This document shows, one piece after another, positions 24,874-34,338 of a stretch of 64,000 nt of DNA; the first letter of the stretch is position 1; the number at the start of each line of letters is the position of its first letter. The stretch spans positions 434,001 to 498,000 of the forward strand of contig CAWKCE010000004.1 of NCBI GenBank assembly GCA_963848085.1, given 5' to 3'. The position numbers were made by a program, and so were the translations under genes. Under the pieces are notes generated by a model, which was not told the DNA's origin, ran no database searches, and saw nothing but the letters and a program-made list of their open reading frames with translations. The DNA is from CAWKCE01 sp032127035. Its GTDB lineage: Bacteria; Actinomycetota; Actinomycetes; JAHEKZ01.

Positions 24874-27383
24874 TGCGCGTGCCCCTTTCGTGGCTCCGGG
24901 AGTACGTCGACCTGGGCCCGGACGTCACCGCGCGCGAGGTGGCCGAGCGGCTGATCTCCGCGGGGCTCGAGGTCGAGACCGTCGACCACATCGGCGCTGA
25001 CGTCAGGGGTCCCCTGGTCGTCGCTCGCGTGGTGGCGTTCGAGGAGGAGGAGCACTCGAACGGCAAGACGATCCGCTGGTGTCGGGTCGACGTCGGGGCT
25101 GAGCACAACGAGCCGGCCAGCGACGTGCTCGCGACCGGTCGAAGTGTGGTGTGCGGCGCCCGCAACTTCGTCGTGGGTGACCTCGTGGTGGTGTCCCTGC
25201 CCGGGGCGGTGCTTCCCGGTGGGTTCGCGATCGCGGCGCGCAAGACGTACGGCCACGTGAGCGACGGCATGATCTGCTCGGCCCGCGAGCTCGGGACCGG
25301 GGAGGACAAGGACGGGATCATCGTCCTCCCGGCGGATGCAGGGATGCCTGGCGGCGACGCCATCGAGCTCCTGTCGCTGCGCGAGGACGTCCTCGACATC
25401 GCCGTGACCCCCGACCGTGGCTACGCCCTGTCGATCCGCGGCGTGGCCCGAGAGGTGGCCACCGCGTTCGACGTGGGCTTCCGGGACCCCGCGGCGCTGT
25501 CGGTGCCGGACGCGACCGGTACCGACTGGCCGGTCGAGCTCGCCGCGCCCGACCGTTGCGACCGGTTCGTCCTGCGCACCGTGACCGGTTTCGACGAGGA
25601 GGCGCACTCGCCGCTGTGGATGCAGCGACGACTCCACCAGGCTGGCATGCGGCCGATCTCACTCGCCGTGGACATCACCAACTACGTCATGCTCGAGCTG
25701 GGCCAGCCGCTGCATGCCTACGACCGGCAACGTCTTGCCGGACCCATGGTGGTCAGGCTCGCGCGCCCGGGCGAGAAGCTGCAGACGCTGGACGGAACCA
25801 CGAGGACGCTGGACGCCGACGACCTGCTCATCACCGACGACACCGGCCCGATCGGCATCGCCGGAGTCATGGGGGGCGCCGCGACCGAGATCGACGACCA
25901 GACCGGTGACATCGTGATCGAGGCGGCTCACTTCGAGCCGACCACAATCGCTCGGTCGGCGCGCCGCCATCGACTCCCCAGCGAGGCATCCCGCCGCTTC
26001 GAGCGGGGTGTGGACGACCGCCTGCAGGAAGCTGCGGCCGAACGTGCCGTGCGGCTGCTGTGCGAGCTCGGGGGAGCGGTGTCCGCCGGGACCGCGACTG
26101 CCGCCGACCACGCCGCACCATCTGTCGCGATCGACCTCGACCTTGACCTGCCGACCCGGATGGTCGGTCGCGACTACTCCCATGACGAGGTCGAGCGTCT
26201 GCTGACGGCTGTGGGGTGCCAGGTCGCCGTCCGTGGGCGGGCAGCCCGGGTCATCCCTCCCTCGTGGCGCCCGGACCTGTGCATTCCCGCCGACCTCGTG
26301 GAGGAAGTGGCGCGGCTGCACGGGTACGACGCAATCCCCGCGCTGCTGCCCAAGGCCGCGGTGGGCCGTGGGCTGACTGACTCGCAGCGTCTCGTCCGCC
26401 GCGTCGGCCAGGTGCTGGCCGGCGCCGGATTCACCGAGGTTCTGTCCTACCCGTTCGTGTCGCCGACCGTCCACGACGCGTTCGGCCTGGCCGGCGACGA
26501 TCTGCGCCGTCGGGCGCTCCGCCTGGCGAACCCCATCTCCGAGGAGGAGCCGGAGCTGCGGACCTCCCTGTTGCCCGGCCTGCTGTCCGCGGTGCGACGC
26601 AACGTCTCTCGCGGCCACGAGGACATCGCGGTCTTCGAGGTCGGCCTGGTGTTCCGGCCCGGTCCCGACGCCGCCGTGCAGGTGGTCCGACCTGGTGTCC
26701 AGAGCCGACCGTCGTCGGAAGAGACCGCCGCACTCGACGCCCTTCTCCCGGGCCAGCCGCGCCAGCTCGCGGTCGCGATGACGGGGAACCGGGAGCTGGC
26801 CGGCTGGTGGGGAGAGGGGCGCGAGGCCACCTGGGCCGACGCCGCCGAGGCGGCACGAACGGTCGCCGCGGCGGTCCGCGTCGAGATCGAGCTCCGCGCT
26901 GACCGGCACCCGCCCTGGCACCCGGGCCGGTGCGCGGCCCTCCTGGTCGGCGACCTCGTCGTCGGACACGCGGGTGAGCTCCACCCCCGCGTGCTGGGAG
27001 AGCTCGGCCTGCCGGCACGGACGGTGGCGATGGAGCTGGACCTCGACGTGCTGGCCCGGCACGCCAGGCTCGTCGCCCCCGGACCCGACATCCGCACCTT
27101 TCCGGTCGCCAAGGAAGACGTTGCCCTGGTCGTTGCGGACACTGTGTCGGCGGGAGAGCTCGCCGCAGCCCTGCGGGACGGGGCGGGCGAGCTGCTCGAG
27201 CAGGTCCGGTTGTTCGACGTCTACGCCGGTGACCAGGTCGGGCCGGGCCAGCGTTCGCTGGCGTTCAACCTGAGGTTCCGAGCCGACGACCGGACGCTGA
27301 CGGTCGACGAGGTCTCCGCCGCGCGCGATGCGGCGGTGGCGGAGGCGCAGCGCCGGGTGGGTGCGGTGCTGCGCGGGAGCTAG
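24873..27383 (+). CDS. pheT: Phenylalanine-tRNA ligase beta subunit
   Basis: 836 residues from ATG 24873. The same frame stays open 217 codons upstream through pheS, but the family N-terminus MRVPLSWLREYVDL fixes the start. The domain order is usual: tRNA-binding OB domain (about 40-155), B3/B4 editing domain that removes mis-charged Tyr (about 210-380), B5 (about 405-475), catalytic-like core and a C-terminal anticodon-binding FDX-ACB domain (about 740-835, FPVAKEDVALVVADTVSAGE). Partner of PheS. Confidence 0.96.
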   Translation: MRVPLSWLREYVDLGPDVTAREVAERLISAGLEVETVDHIGADVRGPLVVARVVAFEEEEHSNGKTIRWCRVDVGAEHNEPASDVLATGRSVVCGARNFVVGDLVVVSLPGAVLPGGFAIAARKTYGHVSDGMICSARELGTGEDKDGIIVLPADAGMPGGDAIELLSLREDVLDIAVTPDRGYALSIRGVAREVATAFDVGFRDPAALSVPDATGTDWPVELAAPDRCDRFVLRTVTGFDEEAHSPLWMQRRLHQAGMRPISLAVDITNYVMLELGQPLHAYDRQRLAGPMVVRLARPGEKLQTLDGTTRTLDADDLLITDDTGPIGIAGVMGGAATEIDDQTGDIVIEAAHFEPTTIARSARRHRLPSEASRRFERGVDDRLQEAAAERAVRLLCELGGAVSAGTATAADHAAPSVAIDLDLDLPTRMVGRDYSHDEVERLLTAVGCQVAVRGRAARVIPPSWRPDLCIPADLVEEVARLHGYDAIPALLPKAAVGRGLTDSQRLVRRVGQVLAGAGFTEVLSYPFVSPTVHDAFGLAGDDLRRRALRLANPISEEEPELRTSLLPGLLSAVRRNVSRGHEDIAVFEVGLVFRPGPDAAVQVVRPGVQSRPSSEETAALDALLPGQPRQLAVAMTGNRELAGWWGEGREATWADAAEAARTVAAAVRVEIELRADRHPPWHPGRCAALLVGDLVVGHAGELHPRVLGELGLPARTVAMELDLDVLARHARLVAPGPDIRTFPVAKEDVALVVADTVSAGELAAALRDGAGELLEQVRLFDVYAGDQVGPGQRSLAFNLRFRADDRTLTVDEVSAARDAAVAEAQRRVGAVLRGS

Positions 27384-27391
27384 CCTGGACT

Positions 27392-27422
27392 TTGCATGAG
27401 TATGCCGTGGACCGTATATGGT
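27392..27422 (+). promoter_or_regulatory. argC promoter with candidate ArgR operator
   Basis: TTGCAT (27392-27397) can be a -35, with a -10 at TATATG (27415-27420, 17-base gap) or TATGGT (27417-27422). The -35 lies inside the inverted repeat GCAT-GAGT-ATGC (27394-27405), which has the TGCAT-type half-sites of actinobacterial ARG boxes. The repressor gene argR is in the operon. TATGGT ends 6 bases before the argC GTG, so the message is probably leaderless. Confidence 0.6.
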
Positions 27423-27428
27423 TCCGGG

Positions 27429-28460
27429 GTGACCATGTCGGCGGCGGTGGCGGGAGCGTCCGGCTACGCCGGAGGGGAGCTGCTGCGGCTGCTCCTGGGC
27501 CATCCGCACCTGCGCCCGACCGTCCTGGCCGCCGGCCAGCAGGCGGGGCGAACCGTCGGGGACGTCCACCCCGCGCTCACCCCGATTGCCGACCAGGTTC
27601 TGGTGCCCACCGAGCCCAGCGCGCTGGCCACGGCGGACGTGGTCTTCCTGGCGCTGCCCCCTGGCGAGTCCGGTGCCCTCGTCGCGCACCTGCCGGCTGG
27701 CCAGCCGGTCGTCGACCTCGGGGCGGACCACCGGCTGGCCGACCCCGGGGCCTGGGAGACGTACTACGGGTCCGGGCACGCCGGTACCTGGGTGTACGGG
27801 CTCCCCGAGCTGGGCGATCATCGGTCACAGGTGGCGGCAGCCCGGCGAGTCGCCAACCCGGGCTGCTTTCCGACCGCGGTCGCGCTCGGCGCTGCTCCCC
27901 TGCTGGCGGCGGGACTGGTCGAGCCGGCGGACGTCGTCGTGGTGGCCGCGTCCGGGACGTCCGGGGCTGGCCGGAGTCCCTACCTGTCCCTGCTCGCCAG
28001 CGAGGTGATGGGCTCGGTGTCCGCGTACAAGGTGGGCGGGGTCCACCAGCACACGCCGGAGATGGAGCAGACGTTGACGGCGGCGGCCGGTGACGCGGTG
28101 ACGGTGTCGTTCACCCCGGTGCTGGCGCCCATGCCGCGCGGCATCCTGGCGACAGTCACCGCCAGACTCGCCGCCGGAGTCGGCATCGAAGCCCTGCGAG
28201 AGGCGCTCCACGCGGCCTACGCCCACGAGCCGTTCGTCCACGTGCTGCCGGAGGGGCGGTGGCCCCGCACGGCGGACGTCGCCGGTAGCAACGCCGCGCA
28301 TCTCCAGGTGGCCGCGGACCAGCATGCCGGGCGCGTCGTCGTGGTGGTCGCCATCGACAACCTGGGGAAGGGCGCGGCGGGTCAGGCGATCCAGAACGCC
28401 AACCTCGTGCTGGGGCTAGCCGAGACGGCCGGGCTCACCGATCTCGGAGTGGCTCCGTGA
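27429..28460 (+). CDS. argC: N-acetyl-gamma-glutamyl-phosphate reductase
   Basis: 343 residues. Third step of arginine synthesis: reduces the ArgB product with NADPH. The Rossmann start VAGASGYAGGELLRLL and the active-site Cys in VANPGCFPTAVALG are present, as is the HQHTPEMEQ segment with the catalytic His. The GTG at 27429 is chosen over an upstream ATG at 27396 because the latter lies in the promoter. First gene of argC-J-B-R-G-H. Its stop overlaps argJ by 4 bases. Confidence 0.96.
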   Translation: MTMSAAVAGASGYAGGELLRLLLGHPHLRPTVLAAGQQAGRTVGDVHPALTPIADQVLVPTEPSALATADVVFLALPPGESGALVAHLPAGQPVVDLGADHRLADPGAWETYYGSGHAGTWVYGLPELGDHRSQVAAARRVANPGCFPTAVALGAAPLLAAGLVEPADVVVVAASGTSGAGRSPYLSLLASEVMGSVSAYKVGGVHQHTPEMEQTLTAAAGDAVTVSFTPVLAPMPRGILATVTARLAAGVGIEALREALHAAYAHEPFVHVLPEGRWPRTADVAGSNAAHLQVAADQHAGRVVVVVAIDNLGKGAAGQAIQNANLVLGLAETAGLTDLGVAP

Positions 28461-29608
28461 CCGTCACCGCGCCGGCCGGTTTTCGGGCCGCCGGGGTCGC
28501 CGCTGGGCTGAAGGACGGCGGGCGTCGCGACCTCGCGGTCGTGCTGAACGACGGACCCGGACGGGCCGCAGCGGCGGTCTTCACCCGGAACCGGGTCGTG
28601 GCGGCACCAGTGGTGTGGACGCGGGCAGCCGTCGCTGACGGCGTGGTTGGTGCGGTGGTCCTCAACTCCGGAGGAGCCAACGCCTGCACCGGGCGGGAGG
28701 GCTATCTCGACACGGTCCGGACCGCGGAGCACGCTGGCCGGCTGCTGGCGATGCCCGCCTCCGAGGTCGCGGTCTGCTCCACGGGCCTGATCGGTGAGCG
28801 CCTGCCGGTGGACCGGGTGCTCGCCGGGCTGGACGAGGCGACCGACAGCCTGTCTGTTGACGGTGCCGCTGCCGCCGCTGAAGCGATCCTGACCACCGAC
28901 ACCGTCGCCAAGACGGCGTTCGCCCTCGGGAGCGGGTGGAGCGTCGGCGGCATGGCGAAGGGGGCGGGCATGCTCGCCCCAGGGCTGGCCACGATGCTCG
29001 TCGTGATCACCACGGACGCGGACGTGCCGGCTGCCGGGCTCGACCACGTCCTGCGCGAGGTCACCGTCACGACGTTCGACCGGGTGGACTCCGACGGGTG
29101 CATGTCCACGAACGACACGGTGCTGCTGCTGGCCAGCGGTGCGTCCGGAACCACCCCCGGCCGTGACGAGTTCCGGGAGTCACTGCATGAGGTCTGCGCG
29201 TCGTTGTCCCGGCAGCTCGTGGCCGATGCGGAGGGTGCCAGCAAGGACATCCGCATCGAGGTCCTGGGCGCCGTCAGCACCGACGACGCGGTCGCTGTGG
29301 CGCGGTCGGTGGCGCGCAGCAGCCTGTTCAAGTGCGCCATCCACGGTGAGGACCCCAACTGGGGGCGGGTGCTGGCGGCGGTCGGGACGACTGCCGCGGC
29401 ATTCGACCCGGCGCAGCTCGGGGTGGCGATCAACGGCGTCTGGCTGGCCCGGCAGGGCGCGGCTGCGGCAGATCGAGGCCTGGTCGACCTGTCCGGCCGC
29501 GAGGTCCAGGTGACCGTCGACCTGGGCGCCGGTGGCGCCGCCGCGACCGTGTGGACCAACGACCTCACGGCGGCGTACGTCCACGAGAACTCGGCGTACT
29601 CGTCATGA
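28457..29608 (+). CDS. argJ: Glutamate N-acetyltransferase / amino-acid acetyltransferase
   Basis: 383 residues. Recycles the acetyl group from N-acetylornithine to glutamate, so no separate ArgE is needed. The precursor cuts itself before a Thr nucleophile. The motif MAKGAGMLAPGLATML puts it at Thr179, giving an alpha chain of 178 and a beta chain of 205 residues. The C-terminal segment AIHGEDPNWGRVLAAVG is also diagnostic. Whether it can also use acetyl-CoA cannot be told. GTGA overlap with argC, ATGA with argB. Confidence 0.96.
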   Translation: MTVTAPAGFRAAGVAAGLKDGGRRDLAVVLNDGPGRAAAAVFTRNRVVAAPVVWTRAAVADGVVGAVVLNSGGANACTGREGYLDTVRTAEHAGRLLAMPASEVAVCSTGLIGERLPVDRVLAGLDEATDSLSVDGAAAAAEAILTTDTVAKTAFALGSGWSVGGMAKGAGMLAPGLATMLVVITTDADVPAAGLDHVLREVTVTTFDRVDSDGCMSTNDTVLLLASGASGTTPGRDEFRESLHEVCASLSRQLVADAEGASKDIRIEVLGAVSTDDAVAVARSVARSSLFKCAIHGEDPNWGRVLAAVGTTAAAFDPAQLGVAINGVWLARQGAAAADRGLVDLSGREVQVTVDLGAGGAAATVWTNDLTAAYVHENSAYSS

Positions 29609-30507
29609 CGCGGGCACACGCCTCGGCGATGGACAAGGCCGCGGTTCTCGTGGAGGCCCTGCCGTGGCTCGAGGAGTTCGTTGGCGCGACGGTGGTGGTG
29701 AAGTACGGCGGCAACGCGATGGTCGACGACGACCTGCGACGGGCGTTCGCCGAGGACGTGGTGTTCTTGCGTCGGGTGGGCCTTCGGCCGGTCGTGGTCC
29801 ATGGCGGAGGTCCGCAGATCACCACGATGCTCGACCGGCTGGGCGTACCGAGCACATTCCGCGGGGGCCTGCGCGTCACCTCGCCAGAGGCGATCGATGT
29901 GGTGCGGATGGTCCTCACCGGGCAGGTGCAGCGGGAGGTGGTGGGGCTGATCAACCAGCACGGCCCCCTGGCGGTGGGCCTGTCCGGTGAGGATGCCCAC
30001 CTGTTCACCGCGGAGCGGCGGTCGGCAGTCGTCGACGGTGCGCAGGTGGACGTCGGCCAGGTCGGCGACATCAGCGACGTCGACCCGACGTTCGTCACGA
30101 CGGTGCTGGACGACGGCCTGGTCCCGGTGGTGTCGAGTGTCGCCCGGGGAGCCGACGACCAGACGTACAACGTGAACGCCGACACCGCCGCCGCGGCGCT
30201 CGCGGTGGCCCTGCGGGCGCGGAAGCTGGTGATCCTCACCGACGTGGCCGGGCTGCATGTCAACTGGCCGGACACCGACGAGGTCGCGAGTGAGATCTCG
30301 GTGGCGGCCCTCCGGGACCTCCTGCCCTCGCTGGCCACCGGGATGATCCCCAAGATGGAGGCGTGTCTTCGGGCCGTCGAGGGTGGAGTGCCGCAGGCCC
30401 ACGTCCTCGACGGGCGGACCGCGCACGCACTGCTCCTCGAGGTGTTCACCGACGAGGGCATCGGCACCCAGGTCGTCGCAGGAGCCCTCAGCGGAGGTCG
30501 ACCGTGA
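29605..30507 (+). CDS. argB: Acetylglutamate kinase
   Basis: 300 residues from the ATG overlapping argJ. Second step of arginine synthesis. The amino-acid kinase fold shows VVVKYGGNAMVD, VHGGGPQIT (phosphate binding) and NVNADTAAAALAVALRA. The N-terminal helix before VVVKYGG (about 20 residues) is the extension seen in hexameric, arginine-inhibited enzymes. argD and argF, which usually follow in actinobacteria, are absent; argR starts in a 4-base overlap. Confidence 0.96.
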   Translation: MTRAHASAMDKAAVLVEALPWLEEFVGATVVVKYGGNAMVDDDLRRAFAEDVVFLRRVGLRPVVVHGGGPQITTMLDRLGVPSTFRGGLRVTSPEAIDVVRMVLTGQVQREVVGLINQHGPLAVGLSGEDAHLFTAERRSAVVDGAQVDVGQVGDISDVDPTFVTTVLDDGLVPVVSSVARGADDQTYNVNADTAAAALAVALRARKLVILTDVAGLHVNWPDTDEVASEISVAALRDLLPSLATGMIPKMEACLRAVEGGVPQAHVLDGRTAHALLLEVFTDEGIGTQVVAGALSGGRP

Positions 30508-31037
30508 CCGTGGCCCGGACCAAGACGGCGCGGCACCAGCGCATCGTCGCCCTGCTCGGTCAGCACGCCGTGCACTCCCAGCACCAGCTGGTCGAGCTGC
30601 TCGCGAACGACGGGGTGACGGTGACACAGGCCACGTTGTCGCGCGACCTCGACGAGCTGGGGGCGGTGCGTGTCCGGGGCGGCGAGGGAACCCTCCTGTA
30701 CGCCGTACCCGCCGAGGGGGGCGACAGCACGCCCCGTCCCGGATCGGACGAGACCACCGCGTTCGACCGCCTCAGCAAGCGGCTGGGGGAGCTGCTCGTG
30801 AGCGCGGAGTCGTCGGCGAACCTCGTGGTGCTGCGCACGCCCCCTGGGGGTGCGCACTTCCTGGCGTCGGCCGTCGACCACAGTGTGCTGCGATCGGTGA
30901 TCGGCACCATCGCCGGTGACGACACCGTGCTTCTTGTCACCAGTGAGCCCGGCGGCGGCGAAGCCGTTGCCTCCACCCTGTTGGAACTCGCGGAGCACGC
31001 ACGTGCGTCGCGCGGCGATCGAGGAGAACGACTGTGA
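30504..31037 (+). CDS. argR: Arginine repressor
   Basis: 177 residues. Hexameric arginine-dependent repressor. The N-terminal winged helix (about 8-70, with VTVTQATLSRDLDELGAVRV as recognition region) is followed by a linker and the C-terminal arginine-binding domain with IAGDDTVLLVTSE, whose acidic pair binds arginine. Its expected target is the palindrome in the argC promoter, giving autoregulation. The GTG overlaps the argB stop, and the stop overlaps argG. Confidence 0.95.
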   Translation: MTVARTKTARHQRIVALLGQHAVHSQHQLVELLANDGVTVTQATLSRDLDELGAVRVRGGEGTLLYAVPAEGGDSTPRPGSDETTAFDRLSKRLGELLVSAESSANLVVLRTPPGGAHFLASAVDHSVLRSVIGTIAGDDTVLLVTSEPGGGEAVASTLLELAEHARASRGDRGERL

Positions 31038-32248
31038 AGGACCGCATCGTGCTTGCCTATTCCGGGGGTCTTGACACCTCGGTGGCCATCGGCTGGATCG
31101 CCAAAGAGACCGGGGCGGAGGTTATCGCTGTCGCCGCCGACGTCGGGCAAGGCGGTGAGGACATGGACGTCATCCGGGAGCGTGCGCTCACCTGCGGGGC
31201 CGCGGAGTCGGTGGTCCTGGACCTGAAGGACGAGTTTGCAGATGACTTCTGCCTGCCCGCCATGCAGGCGAACGCGTTGTACATGGACCAGTACCCTCTG
31301 GTGTCCGCGCTGTCCCGCCCGGTCATCGTCAAGCACCTGGTGTGGGCTGCCCGCGAGTACGGCGCGAAGACGGTGGCACACGGCTGCACCGGCAAGGGCA
31401 ACGACCAGGTCCGGTTCGAGGTCGGCATCGGCGCGCTGGCCCCCGAGCTCGCGGTCCTGGCGCCGGTCCGCGACTCCGGGATGACGCGTGACAAGGCGAT
31501 CGAGTTCGCTGAGGCGAAGTCGCTCCCGATTGACGTGTCGAAGAAGTCGCCGTACTCGATCGACCAGAACGTCTGGGGCCGGGCCTGCGAGACCGGGTTC
31601 CTCGAAGACATCTGGAACGGGCCGATCGACGATGTCTACGACTACACCGATGACCCGGCGCTTCCCCGCGAGCCGGACGAGCTGGTTCTCACCTTCGAGC
31701 ACGGAGTACCGGTCGCGATCGACGACGAGAAGGTGACGATGCTCGAGGCGATTCAGGTGCTGAATCGGCGGGCCGGCGCGCAGGGGGTGGGCCGCATCGA
31801 CATGGTCGAGGACCGCCTGGTGGGCATCAAGAGCCGGGAGATCTACGAGGCTCCGGGTGCCATCGCCCTCATCGGGGCCCACATGGAGCTGGAGAACGTC
31901 ACGATGGAGCGCGACCTTGCTCGCTTCAAGCGCACCGTCGACCAGCGGTGGGGGGAGCTGGTGTACGACGGATTGTGGTTCTCGCCGCTCAAGCGGTCCC
32001 TCGACGCCTACATCCAGAAGTCGCAGGAGCACGTGTCTGGCCAGATCCGGATGGTGCTCCACGCCGGTCGGGCGGTGGTGACCGGCCGGCGCAGCCCGGA
32101 GAGCCTGTACGACTACAGCCTGGCCACCTACGACAGCGGGGACACGTTCGACCAGACGCTGTCCAAGGGGTTCGTCCAGCTGTGGGGTCTGCCGAGCCGG
32201 ATCGCCGCCACGCGTGACCAACGATCGGAAGAGATCATCGATGAGTGA
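31034..32248 (+). CDS. argG: Argininosuccinate synthase
   Basis: 404 residues. Joins citrulline and aspartate with ATP. The N-type ATP pyrophosphatase P-loop LAYSGGLDTSVAIGWI is at the N-terminus; AHGCTGKGNDQVRFE and SPYSIDQNVWGR are family signatures. GTG start in a 4-base overlap with argR; the last 8 bases overlap argH. Confidence 0.97.
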   Translation: MKDRIVLAYSGGLDTSVAIGWIAKETGAEVIAVAADVGQGGEDMDVIRERALTCGAAESVVLDLKDEFADDFCLPAMQANALYMDQYPLVSALSRPVIVKHLVWAAREYGAKTVAHGCTGKGNDQVRFEVGIGALAPELAVLAPVRDSGMTRDKAIEFAEAKSLPIDVSKKSPYSIDQNVWGRACETGFLEDIWNGPIDDVYDYTDDPALPREPDELVLTFEHGVPVAIDDEKVTMLEAIQVLNRRAGAQGVGRIDMVEDRLVGIKSREIYEAPGAIALIGAHMELENVTMERDLARFKRTVDQRWGELVYDGLWFSPLKRSLDAYIQKSQEHVSGQIRMVLHAGRAVVTGRRSPESLYDYSLATYDSGDTFDQTLSKGFVQLWGLPSRIAATRDQRSEEIIDE

Positions 32249-33665
32249 CACCCCTGCCGACACACACCGTCTGTGGGGCGGCCGCTTCTCCGGCGGACCG
32301 GCCGAGGCCCTGCAGCGGCTGAGCGTCTCGGTGCACTTCGACTGGCGGCTGGCGCCGTACGACCTGCGGTCGTCGCGGGCCCATGCCCGCGTGCTGCACC
32401 GAGCGGGGCTGCTCGACGACGACGAGCTCCGACTCATGGTGGCCGCGCTCGACGACCTCGAGGCAGACGTCTTGGCCGGGCGGTTCCAGCCCACTGTGGC
32501 CGACGAAGACGTGCACACCGCACTGGAGCGCGGGCTGGTGGAGCGGCTCGGGGGGCTCGGCGGAAAGCTCCGGGCCGGCCGGAGCCGCAACGACCAGGTG
32601 GCCACGGACCTGCGGCTGTACCTGCGTGACCACGTCCGGCAGGTGGCGGGGGCGGTCGCCGAGCTGCAGGAGGCGCTGATCGGACAGGCCCGGCAGCACG
32701 TCGACACCGTCGCGCCTGGGTTCACCCACCTGCAGCGCGCACAGCCAGTGTCGTTCGCCCACGAGCTGCTCAAGCATGTCCACGCTCTCGGCCGCGACGT
32801 CGACCGGATGCGCGACTGGGACCGAAGGGCCGCGCGCTCCCCGCTGGGTTCCGGCGCGCTGGCCGGCTCGTCGCTGCCGCTGGACCCGGTGGCCACCGCC
32901 TCGGAGCTCGGCTTCGACGCCGCCTGCGCAAACTCGATCGACGCGGTCAGCGACCGCGACTTCGCCGTGGAGTTCTGCTTCGTGGCGGCGCTGGTCGGCG
33001 TCCACCTGTCTCGGCTGGGGGAGGAAGTCGTCCTGTGGACGTCGCGGGAGTTCGGCTGGGCCCAGCTGGACGACGCCTTCGCGACCGGCTCGTCGATCAT
33101 GCCGCAGAAGAAGAACCCCGATGTGGCCGAGCTGGCCCGAGGGAAGTCGGGCCGGCTGATCGGCGACCTCACGGCGCTGCTCACGGTGCTGAAGGGGCTG
33201 CCGTTCGCCTACAACCGGGACCTTCAGGAGGACAAGGAGCCGGTGTTCGACGGGGTGGACACCCTGTTGGTCCTGCTCCCGGCCGTCAGCGGCATGGTCG
33301 CCACCCTGCGCTTCGACACCGCACGGATGGCCGCTGCCGCTCCGGAGGGGCATGCGCTCGCCACCGACGTCGCCGAGTGGCTCGTGCGGCAGGGCGTCCC
33401 GTTCCGAGACGCCCACGAGATCGCAGGCGCCTGCGTCCGACGTTGCGAGGAGCACGGTGTCGAGCTGTGGGAGCTGTCCGACGCCGACCTGGTCGAGGTC
33501 TCCCCGGCCCTGACTCCTGACGTCCGGACGGTGCTCAGCGTCGAGGGTGCCCTGGCCGCGCGGTCCGCTCACGGCGGGACCGCGCCGGTGCGGGTCCAGG
33601 AGCAGCTGAGCGCGCTGCGGTCCACCGTTGCGTCCGGCAGCGAATGGGCCCGCCGGACACCGTGA
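32241..33665 (+). CDS. argH: Argininosuccinate lyase
   Basis: 474 residues from ATG 32241, inside the end of argG. Splits argininosuccinate into arginine and fumarate. The fumarase-superfamily signature GSSIMPQKKNPD (about 280-291), the upstream HTALERGLVERLGG, and PGFTHLQRAQPVSF with the catalytic His are all present. Last arginine gene. The stop overlaps the glycosylase start by 4 bases. Confidence 0.97.
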   Translation: MSDTPADTHRLWGGRFSGGPAEALQRLSVSVHFDWRLAPYDLRSSRAHARVLHRAGLLDDDELRLMVAALDDLEADVLAGRFQPTVADEDVHTALERGLVERLGGLGGKLRAGRSRNDQVATDLRLYLRDHVRQVAGAVAELQEALIGQARQHVDTVAPGFTHLQRAQPVSFAHELLKHVHALGRDVDRMRDWDRRAARSPLGSGALAGSSLPLDPVATASELGFDAACANSIDAVSDRDFAVEFCFVAALVGVHLSRLGEEVVLWTSREFGWAQLDDAFATGSSIMPQKKNPDVAELARGKSGRLIGDLTALLTVLKGLPFAYNRDLQEDKEPVFDGVDTLLVLLPAVSGMVATLRFDTARMAAAAPEGHALATDVAEWLVRQGVPFRDAHEIAGACVRRCEEHGVELWELSDADLVEVSPALTPDVRTVLSVEGALAARSAHGGTAPVRVQEQLSALRSTVASGSEWARRTP

Positions 33666-34291
33666 GTCGGCGGTGGGGCCGGTGGCTGCCGCGGTCCTTC
33701 TTCGACCGACCGGCGCACGTCGTGGCCCCCGACCTGCTCGGTCGGGTGGTCAGCCACCGCAGCGACGACGGCGTGGTGGCGCTGCAGCTGTCCGAGGTCG
33801 AGGCGTATGCCGGTGAGGGTGAGGACCCGGCGTCGCACGCGTACCGGGGTCGCACTGCTCGCAACGAGGCGATGTTCGCCGAGCCTGGCACCTTCTACGT
33901 GTACTTCACCTACGGCATGCACTGGTGCCTCAACCTGGTCTGTGGTCCGCGCGGGCAGGCAAGTGCGGTGCTGCTCCGGGCCGGTCGGGTGGTCGAGGGT
34001 GAGGAGGTGGCCCGTGCCCGACGGCCGGCCGCGCGCGGGGTGGTCGACCTGGCCCAGGGGCCAGGCCGGCTGGCGGTCGCGCTCGGTGTCGACGGCACCT
34101 CCGACGGTGTCGACGGCTGTGCCCGAGGCTCCGACCTCCGCGTGTTCGACGGGGGCAGCCGAGATCGTCCGACGGTGGCAGTCGGGCGACGTGTCGGAGT
34201 GTCCGGGGAAGGCGCGGCGACGCCGTGGCGGTACTGGGTGGTCGACGACCCGACGGTCAGCCGCTACCGGCCGGGCCGCCGCCCGGACTAG
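33662..34291 (+). CDS. DNA-3-methyladenine glycosylase (AAG/MPG type)
   Basis: 209 residues from the GTG overlapping argH. Base-excision repair enzyme that removes alkylated purines. Recognisable segments are SFFDRPAHVVAPDLLGRVV, the catalytic-Glu motif LSEVEAYAGEGEDPASHAYRG, and the intercalating YVYFTYGMHWCLNLV. Coupling to argH is positional only; the same order argH-mpg-tyrS occurs in mycobacteria. Confidence 0.94.
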   Translation: MSRRWGRWLPRSFFDRPAHVVAPDLLGRVVSHRSDDGVVALQLSEVEAYAGEGEDPASHAYRGRTARNEAMFAEPGTFYVYFTYGMHWCLNLVCGPRGQASAVLLRAGRVVEGEEVARARRPAARGVVDLAQGPGRLAVALGVDGTSDGVDGCARGSDLRVFDGGSRDRPTVAVGRRVGVSGEGAATPWRYWVVDDPTVSRYRPGRRPD

Positions 34292-34338
34292 GGCGGGGCA
34301 CCAGGCCAGCCTCGCGGCCGATACGGGAGGATGCCTGC

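Noticed and set aside
25659..27821. 720-codon minus-strand frame opposite pheT and argC
   Set aside because: Shadow frame, no ribosome site or domain; crosses two genes on the other strand.
30560..33184. 874-codon minus-strand frame opposite argR, argG and argH
   Set aside because: Low-complexity Ser/Arg/Thr translation and complete overlap with secure arginine genes.
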